A DNA stretch of 64,000 nt, taken from contig NC_083604.1 in the NCBI RefSeq assembly GCF_029168945.1, forward strand, positions 9,354,812-9,418,811. Reading direction: 5' to 3'. Shown here piece by piece: positions 22,532-42,432 of the stretch. The stretch's first letter is position 1; each line of letters opens with the position of its first letter. The DNA is from Cannabis sativa (Eukaryota; Streptophyta; Magnoliopsida; Rosales; Cannabaceae). A program made the translations under genes and the position numbers. The notes beneath the pieces are model-generated. The model was given only the letters and a program-made list of their open reading frames with translations, ran no database searches and had not been told where the DNA came from.

Positions 22532-23695
22532 CGAGAGATTGATTTTATAATTGATCTGGCACCTGGAGTCGAACCTGTTTCTAAAGCTCCATATAGGATG
22601 GCTCCAGCAGAACTCAAGGAGCTTAAGTTGCAACTTCAGGGGATGCTTGATATTGGGTTTATTCGACCCAGTGTATCACCCTGGGGAGCTCCGGTTCTTT
22701 TTGTGAAAAAGAAAGATGGTACCCTCAGAATGTGTATTGATTATCGGGAACTTAACAAGCTGACGATTAAGAACAAGTACCTGTTGCCCAGGATCGACGA
22801 TCTGTTCGATCAGCTTCAGGGAAAGACAGTGTTTTCGAAGATTGATTTACGGTCTGGTTATCATCAACTTAGAATTCGGGAGGAGGACATACCGAAGACT
22901 GCTTTTAGAACCAGATATGGGCATTATGAGTTTCTGGTAATGTCATTTGGATTGACTAATGCTCCTGCAGCCTTCATGGATCTCATGAATAGGGTATTCA
23001 AGGATTTCCTCGATAACTGCGTTATAGTGTTTATCGATGACATTCTTGTATACTCTCAGTCAGAAGAGGAGCACGAGCATCATCTTCGAATGGTGTTACA
23101 GCGACTTAGGGATCACAAGCTGTATGCCAAGTTCAAAAAGTGTGAATTCTGGTTGTCTGAGGTGTCCTTTCTGGGTCATATTGTTGGGAAGAATGGAATT
23201 ATGGTCGATCCAAACAAGGTAGAATCAGTGAAGAATTGGCCGAGGCCTAAGTTTGTGACGGAAGTTCGAAGTTTTCTCGGGTTAGCAGGGTATTATTGAC
23301 GTTTCGTCGAAGGATTTTCTAAACTTTCTATGCCCCTAACCGAATTGACCAAGAAAAATCAGAGATTTGTGTGGTCAGATAAGTGTGAGACAAGCTTTCA
23401 GGAATTGAAGCAACGTTTGATAACAGCTCCGGTGTTAGCTTTGCCATCAGATCATGAAAAATTTGTGGTTTATTGTGATGCATCCAGACAGGGTCTGGGA
23501 TGTGTTCTGATGCAAGCTGACAGAGTCATAGCCTATGCCTCTCATCAATTGAAGGATTATGAGCAGCGTTACCCAACTCATGATTTAGAGCTCGCTGCTG
23601 TAGTTTTTGCTTTAAAGATATGGCGACATTATCTTTACGGTGAAAAGTGTGAAATTTATACTGATCATAAAAGTGTTAAATACTGTTTCACCTAG
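22532..23695 (+). pseudogene. Gypsy copy 1 reverse transcriptase and RNase H
   Basis: RT words in order: [68 protein letters not shown] and the catalytic [16 protein letters not shown] at 23297-23299 sits in GYY-RF. The RNase H part ([50 protein letters not shown]) ends at a TAG at 23693-23695. Copy 2 has CGA and CAG at these positions, so both are C-to-T nonsense changes in copy 1. Confidence 0.9.
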
Positions 23696-25390
23696 AAAGA
23701 TCTGAATATGAGGCAGAGAAGGTGGTTGGAATTGGTTAAAGACTACGATTGTGAAATACTGTATCACCCCGGGAAAGCCAACGTTGTGGCTGATGCTTTA
23801 AGCAGAAAAGGTCCCGGGCAAATTTGTACCACAGTTATGATAGCCCCTCAACTAGCTTCAGAAATGGTTAGTGCAGGGATTGAGTTTGTGGTCGGGAAAT
23901 TACATAATTTAACACTCCAATCTGATCTGTTGGAAAGAATCAGAAAAGCACAGCTAGAAGATCCCGAGCTAGTTAAGGTTCGAGACGAAGTAATGACTGG
24001 TCGGCCTAGAGGCTTTTCAGTCTCAACCAGTGGAATGTTATTATACAAAGCTCGAGTTTGTGTTCCTAATGTTGGTGAGCTTAAGAAAGAAATACTTGAT
24101 GAAGCTCACACCACGCCTTATTCGTTGCATCCGGGAACCACCAAGATGTATCAGGATTTGAAACCCTACTTCTGGTGGTATGGGATGAAGAAAGATGTGG
24201 TGGACTACGTGTCCAAGTGCTTAACCTGCCAGCAAATTCAAGCTGAACATCAGAGGCCAGCAGGGTTACTACAACCTTTAGTTCTTCCAGAATGGAAGTG
24301 GGAGGACATTGCAATGGACTTCGTAACTGGTTTGCCTAGAACTACGGGGATGTACGATTCAGTATGGGTCATCATGGACAGATTCACAAAGTCGGCTCAC
24401 TTTCTACCAGTGAAAGTTACATATTCAGTGGATCAGTACGCTGAATTGTATGTGAAGGAGATAGTTCGTCTCCACAGAGCCCCTAAATCTATTATGTCAG
24501 ATAGGGATCCAAAGTTCACATCGAAGTTTTGGGTGAGTCTTCAGAAGGCTATGGGTACCAAGTTAAAGTTTAGTACAGCCTTTCACCCTCAGACTGATGG
24601 TCAGTCAGAAAGAACTATTCAGATTTTGGAAGACCTACTGCGAGCCTGTGTCATGGACTTTGAGGGTTCATGGAGTAAGTACTTGCCTTTAATTGAATTC
24701 TCCTACAATAACAGCTACCAGAGTACAATAAGGATGGCTCCCTATGAGATGTTATACGGTAGAAAATGTCGTTCTCCTATTCATTGGGATGAGACAGGAG
24801 AAAGGAAGTACTTGGGTCCAGAGTTAGTGCAGAGGACCAATGAAGCTATTGATAAGATTAAGGCTCGGATGCTTGTTGCTCAAAGCAGGCAGAAAAGTTA
24901 TGCTGATCCGAAGCGCAGGGATGTTACATTTCAGGCAGGGGAACATGTTTTCCTGCGGGTATCCCCAATGAAGGGTATTAGGCGCTTCGGGAAGAAAGGT
25001 AAGTTAAGCCCTAGGTTCATTGGGCCATTTCAGATACTCGAGAAGGTCGGGCAGGTAGCATATCGGCTAGCCTTACCACCAGGGTTATCGGCTGTTCATG
25101 ACGTATTTCACATTTCTATGTTAAGGAAATACGTGTCGGACCCGACTCATGTCTTGAGTTATGAAGCCCTTGAACTACAACCAGACTTATCCTATGAAGA
25201 GCAACCTGTTCAGATTTTGGATAGAAAGGAAAAAGTTCTTCGCAACAAGACTATTGCTCTAGTTAAGGTGCTCTGGAGGAACAATAAGGTGGAAGAAGCC
25301 ACCTGGGAATTGGAGTCAGATATGAGGACTCAACATCCAGAACTGTTCAGGTTAGATTTCGGGGACGAAATCCTATTAACGGGGGGATAA
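23696..25390 (+). pseudogene. Gypsy copy 1 integrase with chromodomain-like tail
   Basis: An uninterrupted 560-residue frame starts at 23708. It has the end of RNase H ([12 protein letters not shown]..., [12 protein letters not shown]), then the HHCC zinc domain (HPGTTKMYQDL, then CLTCQQ) and the DDE core (WEDIAMDFVTGLP; SDRDPKFTSKFW; HPQTDGQSERTIQ). A GPF/Y-type module (PRFIGPFQILEKVGQVAYRL) and a chromodomain-like end (LVKVLWRNNKVEEATWELE) follow. It stops at 25388-25390, two bases before the 3' LTR. It inserts the cDNA into chromatin. Open here, but it cannot be made from the broken upstream frame. Confidence 0.9.
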
Positions 25391-25391
25391 T
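25378..25391 (+). other. Polypurine tract of gypsy copy 1
   Basis: An ACGGGGGGATAA run sits directly before the 3' LTR start TGTAATGA at 25392. It is the expected plus-strand primer. Confidence 0.7.
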
Positions 25392-27467
25392 TGTAATGAA
25401 CGCTCTAGTAATGTTGATTAGTAAAGGCAATTAGCACTAATTTTTATTATTTTATTATTATTTGTGAATTAATTTAAAATGTGGACCCCAATATTTAGAA
25501 ATAAATATTAGAGTTATAATTTCTCAATTCTGGAGATTTTATTAAACTCTAGGGGTATTATTTAGCTTATATGTGAAATATGTTAATTTTGTAATTTTTG
25601 CTCGGCGACAACGGAAAATGCGATGGATGGCTAGATTGATCACATGGGTAAGTTTAGAACCTTATTTCATAGTGGGAAATAATTTAGAGAAAATAAATTA
25701 TCGGGATTGAGCGGGGTTGTGGAAATTGACCATTTTACCCCTAGCTTTGATTATACCCTAGTTTTAAGTCTAAAGGGCAATTTAGTCATTTGGTTTATTT
25801 GAGGTTAGGTGGCTGGTTATTTTGGTGACACCTAGCATGTTATTTCAGCTAAGAATCAATCTTATTACTCATTTATCTTATTTTTGTAAAAAAAGAAAGA
25901 AAAACCAAAAATTGAGGAGAACTCTCTCTTTCTCTCTTTTCTCTTTCGGCTGGGGCATAAACCAAGGGGGAAGGGCTGTTGATTCTTGGTGTTTTCAGCA
26001 AAGAAAGCTTGGGAGATTCAAATTAAGGTAAGCCCTAATGAAACCCTTCTTAGTTTTCAAGTTTTAAAGTTAGGTTGAATTGGTGATATTGTGGATTAGG
26101 GGCTGTTAAGGTTTGAAGTGCCTAGGGTTCGAATTCTAGGGTTGGTTTGAGTTGATTGAAGTTCCTAGCAACTGATTTTATTGCTTGATGTTGGTTTTAA
26201 GCAAGCTTGAGTTTTGAAACTCAAGCTTTGAGCTTTAATGGCAAGTTAAGTATTGTTGGTTTGTTCTGCGAATTACTGCCTGGATTCTATTGTTTATGCA
26301 TTGTATAGGTGTACTGGAGAGTTTGGTAAGGTTTGGGATTGAATTGAGTTAAGGGGGATGATTTTTGGGTTCCCAGCACAGAACCGGAATTCCGGTTCTG
26401 GGGGACCTGTACCAACCGGTCGACCGGATGGTGACCCAGAACCGGATTTCCGGTTGGGAACCGGTCTGCCTGTTGGGGGAAATTCCAGAACCCTAGTTTT
26501 GGCCAATTTTGAGATATTTAGGGTATTTCCATGAGGTTTATCGATAGGGAAACTTGTAGTTTCAAGTTTAAATCCCGGAAAGTGATTTAGCGAGTCACTC
26601 ATCTGTGTTGCAATTATTGTGATTAGGGCATCCATCTAGCACGTGAATTCCGTTCAGGTCGGCCAGCACACTTGAATTCGGAAAACAGGTAAGAACTGTG
26701 TATAATGTATGATGTGATTATCTGAATGTGTGTATATGTGTTTATATATGCATGCTTGAATTATGTTAAGCACTACCAACACTTGTATGAATAAGTTATA
26801 GAGTGCATTGGTATAGTGATTATTGTGGCTGTGAGTACGATACAGTGATACCAACACGGGCACGGGAAAATGCTAAGGTGTGTGGTACATCACTCAGTGT
26901 TACTCAGTGTTCGGGGTAAACCCTACCAACACTCGTACAGTGAGGTACGATGTGTATGTGGTATAGTGGTTGTACCCTGGTATTGAACGTTCATACTCAT
27001 CTGTTAAGCTCTGTAAATAGGTGTATGGGCGCCTATTTACAGGTCGGAAATTATATGGTATGTTATATGCATTTCTTACTGAGTCTGTTGACTCACAGTT
27101 TCTGCTTCCATGTGTAGGTAAAGGAAAGGCGAAGGCTGAACAAGAATGAACCTGAGCTCGGGTGAGGTTGTACATGTCAAGCGGCGCGACCTGGAGTGTT
27201 CGGTCTCGGGACATCTGGGAGTTATATTTTGAAAGTCGCTGTGCGACCTGAAAGTTATGTATTTTGAAATGTATAGTTTAAAAAGTATATTTTACAAAGT
27301 TTGAAAACGGGATCCCGGAATTTGTAAATATTATATTATATTACAAAGTTTAATATTTAAAGCAAAAGTTTTAATTTGACACGTTTTTCGAGAAATTTTT
27401 TTGATTAGCAAAGATTGCACAATATTTGAAAAAATACTGTAGCGTGCCTTAGCATTAGGGCGTTACA
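25392..27467 (+). repeat. 3' LTR of gypsy copy 1
   Basis: Near-identical partner of 18393-20469, ending GCGTTACA and followed by ACCTG, the presumed target duplication. Scattered point differences and a few short indels separate the two LTRs. Confidence 0.9.
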
Positions 27468-28435
27468 ACCTGCTTTTAGATACTGGAGACTAGGATCTCA
27501 TAAAGCTCTACTCCTTCTTTGACGTTGAGACAGTTCATAATATTTAGAAGGGGGTAAGCCTAGTGGTCAAGGCGAAGATCGGTGGGCTTGGACCAAGAAA
27601 CATTCTGGAACCTTCTCTACCAATTCTTCCTACTTGGTCCAAGCTTTAGATTGAGCTCTTCCCTGTGATGTGGCTCCTTCCCTGTGAAATAAATTGTAGA
27701 ATTATAAGGTGTTGGAGCGCCATAAAGTTATTTAGTAGATCATCCTTTCCAATGTTCTTCCAATTTGTTCTCTTCTAGCAAGAGAATGTAAATTGATAAC
27801 ACTTCCGGCCCCTTATGAGGAAACTATGGAACATCTCTTCCTCCATTACAACTTTACTTTTCACTTGTGGAGATCTTCCCCTGAGACATTATGCTGGTTA
27901 TTGAGTCAGGTGGCCATGTATGGGATCAGGTCAATTTTGTAGGGGGCTAAAGTTGAAGGGTGCTAATGTTAATGAGGTGTTCCTCTACGCTTCGATTGAG
28001 GTAGAAATAATTTGGCGTGCCCGTAACGATAAGGAACACAACAATAACTTGAATAGTATCAAATATTATATTGACTGTATCACTCATTGTTATACAAATT
28101 ATGGCTACTGTTTATTCCCTCTCCTCCTACTAGTGTTTCTCTCCTTTGGTCCTTACCCTCGGAAGACTAGATCAAGATTAACTGTGATGTTAGAGTTGAA
28201 AGTGGAGCAATGTGTGAAGCGGTGTTGGCTAGAGATCACTTGGGAACTACTTTTTGGGTTGCTACAAAGAGACTAAATTTCTCTAATCCCCTTATTGGTG
28301 AAGCTGCAACTTGTCTTCTAGCCCTGGAGACGACAACCTCTCTGAAATACCATTTTGTGTTGATCAAGAGTGAGTATGAAAAAATCATCAAAACTCTGAG
28401 GGGGGACATGTGCTATTTGGAGGATTGATAACTAC
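27468..28435 (+). pseudogene. LINE 3' part: zf-RVT and RNase H-like region (right half)
   Basis: Joined across the gypsy insertion, the frame continues VVDL|LLDTGD, stop, DLIKLYSFFDVETVHNI, the zf-RVT approach region of plant LINEs. Further on come EIIWRARNDKEHNNN and, in another register, the RNase H end (KINCDVRVESG, LIGEAATCLLALE, IKSEYEKIIKTL). Many stops and shifts interrupt it. Ends near 28430 (GDMCYLED) with no clear poly(A). Same element as 17630-18392. Confidence 0.7.
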
Positions 28436-28439
28436 ATGC

Positions 28440-29009
28440 ATTAATGTAATGAACTCTTTAAGTCATTTTTTAGTTGTAATTTCTACTTTGCGGCTCCTAA
28501 TGCAACTAATTGGACGTATACTCGGAATTTAACTAGTATGGTTAAGATATCAACAATTCCAGCAAACATTATATGTAATCACCATAAGGTCTAAGTTTCC
28601 TTTTATTTATAAACGCTAATTTTTAAATATATATAATAACAATAATTAATATATCAATATATATAACATGCTACTAATATTATATGTCACACTAATAAAA
28701 GTATGTTAAAAAGTAAAAATTAAAAATCATCTTAAAAAAATGATATACCATAAAATAAAAAATACGCATACCATTCACTAAAATAAATAAAATGTACCAA
28801 AAATAATAAAAAAAAATATATATTACTAAATATATATATACCATACTAACCAAATTATATACTACAACTAAAATAAATTTACCATGACAATAAAATTATA
28901 TAACACCATGGTATATAAGAAACTAAATATTATCTAAAATAAAATAAATGATATACCATATAATTAAAAATGTATAAAAATAACATGTCAATAAAATTAT
29001 ATATTCAAA
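28440..29009. other. AT-rich sequence, no gene
   Basis: After about 28600 this is extremely AT-rich with recurring ATATACCAT and AAATAAAAT words. I see no coding potential or element ends. Confidence 0.6.
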
Positions 29010-29590
29010 TGTATATATTATATATGCCTACAAAATATATACTATCATTATACATAACAAAATAAAAAATAAATATCATATAAGAATAATAATTTATCAT
29101 AGAACAGAAAAAAAATATATTGTATAACAAAATATATTAACCAACAACCCACCATAACCCATACAAAAATCAAGATAATTTAAATTAAAAACGATTTTAA
29201 TAAAACTAATATAGATATATCGTTATATTTAAGTTATATGTTTCTAAGTCTTTTAAAAAATATATAAATTGAATATTATTAAAAATATGAGTAACATAAA
29301 AATTTTATGTATATAATATTATATATGCCTACAAAATATATACTACTATTATACATAATAAAATAAAAAATAAATATCATGTAAGAATAATAATATATCA
29401 TACAACAAAAAAGAAATATATTGTAAAACAAAATATTATACCAACGATATCCAACAATAACCTATAGAGAAAAATCAACATAACTTTAAAATAAAAATAA
29501 TTTTAACAAAACTAATATCGATATACCATTATATTTAAGTTCTATGTTTCTAACTCTTTTAAAAAAATATATAATTTGATTATTATTAAA
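29010..29590. repeat. Tandem duplication, period about 301 bp
   Basis: TATATGCCTACAAAATATATACTA recurs with a constant offset of 301 bases (GCCTA at 29026 and 29327). Both copies continue collinearly for about 280 bases through TTTAAGTT-TATGTTTCTAA to AATATTATTAAAAATA. They differ by numerous substitutions, so the duplication is not new. Confidence 0.8.
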
Positions 29591-29597
29591 AATAGAA

Positions 29598-29739
29598 GGG
29601 AAATTTGATTTTTTATGCTTACATTTGAGAGGGGTATTTTTGAGTTTTAAATAAAGTGGTCATATTATTTCAATAGTGATATGTATTAGTTTAGGGATAA
29701 AATATTAGATATATGTAAGTATAAAAAATCAAATTTCCC
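29598..29739. mobile_element. 142-bp MITE with 25-bp TIRs and 8-bp TSD
   Basis: Begins GGGAAATTTGATTTTTTATG and ends with the inverse of the same sequence, one mismatch over 25 bp. It is flanked by a perfect 8-bp direct repeat, AAATAGAA, at 29590-29597 and 29740-29747. The 8-bp duplication suits a hAT-type element, though the terminal GGGAAA is not a classical hAT end. No coding capacity. Confidence 0.85.
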
Positions 29740-29747
29740 AAATAGAA

Positions 29748-30122
29748 CCATAAAAATTTTATATGACAAAAGATAATTTAAATAATAAAGACTATATAAA
29801 ATCATCATTTCACTATAAATTTTAAAATAAGAATATTTATCTACATAGTCGTATGTTTTTTAATCCTTTACTATTATGTCTCACCCAAAAAAAAATAGAT
29901 AGCAATCTTTTCAAAAATAAAAAATAAAATAGAGTAGCAATCAAGGAGCTCATTTATTACAAATAAGACTTGAATTTTAAACGTACGTTTATTATTGATA
30001 CATATCGACTAATTTTGGACTGTTACGTAGTTTGGAAGTTTGGAAAGGTCTTCATAAAAATGTTAATTTCCTTAGAAAGTATGACATTAGTACACTACTA
30101 TTGTGTGCAATGGATCTCTTAA
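29748..30122. other. Region downstream of CCoAOMT-like copy B
   Basis: AT-rich 3' flank of the minus-strand gene. The 3' UTR and polyadenylation site would lie here, but no single signal stands out among the A-rich words. Confidence 0.5.
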
Positions 30123-38071
<7,949 letters not shown>

Positions 38072-38730
38072 TTCCGGTTGCTGAAAAAATTCCGGGCTAG
38101 CTTTTTTGATGATATATTAGCCAAGTGAAATTAATGAACTGTGGGATGATGAACCAATAGTGGAATTAGTAGTGGAGCTTTAATTGAATTGAACCAAATG
38201 CCACACCTCATTATTAGTTAGACAACACTGATATATATATAAAAGTTGAAAATATTTCTTTTTTTATGAATTAACTAAATTTATATTTAAATAAAATTTA
38301 ATTCAAATATATTGTTTTTACCACTCAAATTATTCTCATACTCATATAATTAAGCCATAATTTCAAATATAATAGATTTGTATTTGTTATAAATAGATGG
38401 GTAAATTTGTAAGAAAGTTGGGATAAATTTTAATTAAAGAAGAATGAAAACTATCGTGAAATGATAGAAATAAAATTGATAGAATAACTAAAAAAAATGT
38501 AAACATAATAAATTTTAAAAAATAAAGTAAAAATCAAAAGCATCAATTAGAAAAAAAAAAGTATATAGTGTAATTTCTTTTATTTTTTAGGATTATTTCA
38601 CAAATATACAAAAACAACAAAAAATTAAAAAAATACGATTTCACAGAATTTTAAACATTTTTACGATTTTTTTGATTTTATTTATAGAAAATACGGTATT
38701 TTTATATTGTACTTTTGTTAATTTATTGTG
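38072..38730. repeat. 5' flank of copy B, duplicated from the copy A flank
   Basis: Collinear with about 5659-6180 (see that entry). The copy B promoter should lie here; CCACACCTCATTATTAG and GACAACACTGATATATATA are shared between the two flanks. Homology breaks at about 38585. Confidence 0.6.
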
Positions 38731-39090
38731 TTGGATTAAAAATCCTATGTGGGCACATATGTATAATGTATATGCTATTATAAAGTAGTCTGATACAAAA
38801 TTAAGTGACCAATTATGGTATGAGTATCAAAAAGGTATTAAATTGTCATAGAAATAATGTGTAGATACCATAAGTTAATTTATAATTTGTTGAGGGGCCA
38901 AATTATAAATATCCAAAACTCATTATATAATGAGCCTATAAATAGGTAGTGGTCCCTAAAAAACACTGGGTTTCTGTATTCTCTCCTTCTCCATCAGAAA
39001 AAATACTTTAGAAAATAGTGTATTCTTGAAAGATCAAAACCTTCTTTACAATCTCCATCAATGGCTTCAGGTTAGTGCTTCCGCTCATCT
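38731..39090 (+). promoter_or_regulatory. Promoter-like insert: LTR fragment or captured gene start
   Basis: TGTTGGATTAAAAATCCTA at 38731 resembles an LTR start. TATAAATA at 38937-38944 is followed by a pyrimidine-rich leader and ATGGCTTCAG|GTTAGTGC at 39061, a start codon directly followed by a splice donor. The sequence sits within the ~0.9 kb present upstream of copy B but not copy A. No downstream exon is recognised. A copia-type LTR remnant is the most likely explanation. Confidence 0.35.
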
Positions 39091-40541
39091 TTTATCATCA
39101 TCTTCTTCTTTAATTTAGCAAAGGTTCTATAGATTTATGATTTAGGATTTTTTTATATTAAAGCACTTTTAGAAACATGTTTAGATCTGTGATATATATA
39201 TTTCTTGAGTGTTTTATAAACCCTAACATATTGTTGATTTTTTGTTATCTGTATGTTATTTTTTATTGTTGTTTTGATATTATTTAGATGTTATTTTCAT
39301 GTAGTTTTCATGTTGTTTTATCAAAAACCGTAAAAATGTAAAAAAGAAAATTCTTTAAACGTAAAAATATAATTTTCTTTTTAAAAAAAAATAATAACTT
39401 ATATAATTATCTCTTATTTTTATCTCTTTGTGCCAATATTTAAAGGACATAGTAGCATAGCATAGCATCTTTATATCTTTCCAGTGTCGGTGCCTTTTCT
39501 CTCAATTAGTGGATAACATATAACCTCATCAAGCATGTTTTTTCTCTTTTATGCCAATATTTAAAGGAAATAGTAGCATGGCATAATAGCATCTATCTTT
39601 CAAGTGCTGCTGCCTTTCTTCTTTAGCCTTTATTTAGCATGTAAATGAGAAATGCTAAGGATCACGGTGCTAAGTACTGCAAAAAGTAAGCATATTCTTT
39701 GTGAGATTATAATTATAAAATTCTAAAAAAGATGTTATATTATTAGATTATTTTTAGAAATAAAAGTGTAAAAATTAAGATGAAAGAAAGAGAAAATAAA
39801 ATATTATATCTGATATGGAGAAGCGTAATATCTTTAGAATTCTGTTTGTTATGTTGTATTACATTGTATTATATCAAATTATAATTCATGCAACATTTTT
39901 ATATAAAATTATATGTAGTATTAATTTATATAGCATATAAATATATAATATTTTATTATAAATTAAAGTTTAATATAATATAATATAAAAATATGAATAT
40001 AATCTAATTTTATATAATAGGATACAATACCATCATCTAAAAGGTATAAAACAATAATTGATTCCATTAGTGGAATGGAATATGGCGTCTCATCCAACAT
40101 GATGATATGACAGGCGTTTGTGTAGATATGACAAGTGTTTGTGTACACACACTCATTTTCCATTAACAAAAAATAGAAAATGTAGGACAAATTTAATGCA
40201 TCTCTTTATATTGAATATTGTGCCCATTTTTATTTTAATATTGTTTCTCATACAAAAGCTGGCCTCTCTCGCTAGTGACATATGGTTCATGGATGGTATA
40301 TGTGCTTTTTTCATCATCAACATCGTAGCAAAAAAAAGTGATCGATATAAAAGAAAATTTGTAGAAGCAATCTCATTGCAGATTTTTGGTGGGAAAGAAA
40401 GATAATATTAATTTTTGTTTTTTAAGTTCTTCGATAAATTATTTTTGATGATAATAATTATGTTTATTAATAATTTACATGAACAACAATCAAACTAAGA
40501 AGTAAGAACCTTAAACCCTTTTATACAAATCTATATATATA
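39091..40541. other. AT-rich intergenic sequence
   Basis: About 39418-39510 is repeated imperfectly at 39530-39625 (TGCCAATATTTAAAGGA-ATAGTAGCAT). The remaining ~900 bases have AT-rich words only. Short frames such as 40118-40405 lack protein-like features. Confidence 0.5.
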
Positions 40542-42432
40542 CTAGCAAAAAGTTATGTGCAAGACACGTATACTAAATTTTATGTTAGTTTTTTTCTACA
40601 TTATTAAAAAGCGATACAATTAAAAATAAAATATATATATTATTAGTTATTAGGTTCAACATCATTACCCTGTATTCATTTTTAAGAAAAAAATATATAT
40701 TTATGAAATAATAATTTGTTGCAATGGGTGTACAGGAAAAATTCAGAAAATATAACATTTATTAGTAGAGTATTAACAATTTCAACAGTAAATTAACTGA
40801 TTGTATACTTTTTTGTCTGCTAACATTAAGTATTGGATATTTGAGTGGTGAACTCTTATTTGTCCGCTTTTCAAATTTTTCTAACACTCTCATTTTATTC
40901 TTCTAACTTTCTGTAGTTAGAGTGATGTCCTTAATTGTTGTATATAGTGTAGTCATTTATTCACCTGTTTTCAAATAAAACAATAGATATACAAAATAAA
41001 ATATATAATTAAGCTCATATTAAAATCAATCTCACCTTTCAATATAGTGAAAGGGTTTTAAATTGATTCATTTTAATAATTGTGACAGACCTAACGAATA
41101 ATAATATTATGTTACCTAATAACAAAATAGGAATCTACCAAACAACATTATCAAAATTTATTCCAAGTATAATTATATAAATCTATTACTCATTGAAGTC
41201 TATTAGAAACTGTAAAAAGCTCACAATACAAAATTTCACATCAAAAATCTAAAAATGATCAACTATGTAGCAGCAATGATAATACAATAATCAAAATTAC
41301 CTAGTCATATACAGTCTTAAAACTTAAAAGAGTGGCATTATTCATTCAAGTTTCGACTAAGTGTTTATGAGTTTGAGTTATAATATTGTGTCCTGTGTTT
41401 ATGTCCAAATAATATTGTGTGTGTCTGGCTAATCTAGTGGAGAAGATTGAAGTTTTGATTCTCAATAAATAGAATGAATATAAGTGTATACTTTGTAGTA
41501 GGTCATTATTGTGTTATTTTTAAGTTAATGTGTCAACTTGAAAACAATTCATTTAATAAACGGAATAGAGGAGTCAATCTGAAAATATTTTTCTACCTTA
41601 ATAAGTAGAGCTATAGAAAACAAACTTGGTACTTTTTGAGTGTTAAAAAATTGTAAATGGTTATAAATTTAGAGTAAGTAACTTGTGTATGGCAGCTGGT
41701 TAAATAAGCCAAAATTGAGATTATGTATATGCTGACAACTCAGGTTCACATTTCAAGTTTTGTAAGACTATACTCTCTTCCCTGGCCTATTAACAAAAAT
41801 TTAACGTACACATAACACATGAATATGACTTTCTGCCCGAAACCAAGAGATGATTAGAAAGTAAAAGCACCGCTAGAACTTTCCTTTGTTTGAAGTAATA
41901 ATATAATAACTAATATCTTTTATTACATATTAATAATTAATTCAAGATGAACTTTCAAAAGTATTTTTGAAACATCGTGGGATATATAAATGCAATACTT
42001 TTGTATAATAGCATGTAGCATGTTGTCTTCATTAGTATTTTTCAAATTTTAATATGAAAATTAAAATTATAAAATATAGCTTAAGAAATTATAACTAAGG
42101 TTATAAACTGGTAAACGTTATGTTGGAGGCTGTGATTTTTGCTCTAGAGAGAGAAATTTGTTAGATTAAATTTTGGTAGGATTAAATTTTGGTAGGATTA
42201 TTTATCTAAAATTAATCAATTATAATTAACGTTTTCTAATCAGAATATTCTGTCAAGTATTAGAATATTCTGTTAATATTTTGACAGAAAAATATATAAT
42301 AATATTAAACCAAGAATTCTGTTACATAGCCACATTTTATATAAAAAAAAGATAATATTTTTAAAAAAAGTCAGTCAATAATTTCTCATAAACCAAGAAT
42401 TCGTTTATATAGCCACATTTTATATATTCAGA
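40542..42432 (-). mobile_element. Non-autonomous Helitron 3
   Basis: On the minus strand it starts TCTGAATATATAAAATG after A (42432) and ends CTTTTTGCTAG before T (40542). An imperfect hairpin TACGTG/CACATA lies about 11 bases before the CTAG. Its 1.9 kb length and the TTTATGAGAAATT word near the 5' end match the other Helitron-like ends here. A second near-copy of the 5' end lies just inside (about 42310-42350). No Rep/helicase. Confidence 0.5.

Larger units (their letters stand above)
18393..27467 (+). mobile_element. Ty3/gypsy LTR retrotransposon (copy 1), complete but mutated
   Basis: It is 9,075 bp long and bounded by ~2.08-kb LTRs starting TGTAATGA and ending GCGTTACA. A tRNA-Met-type primer site follows the 5' LTR and a G-run polypurine tract precedes the 3' LTR. 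The gag-protease-RT-RNase H-integrase order marks it as gypsy, and the integrase tail (DVFHISMLRKYV, EEATWELESDMR) suggests a Tekay/Del-like chromovirus. The target duplication is ACCTC at 18388-18392 and ACCTG at 27468-27472, one mismatch. The interrupted LINE frame reads across the junction. The LTRs are nearly identical, so insertion was recent, yet gag-pol carries one frameshift and four stops. Confidence 0.9.
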
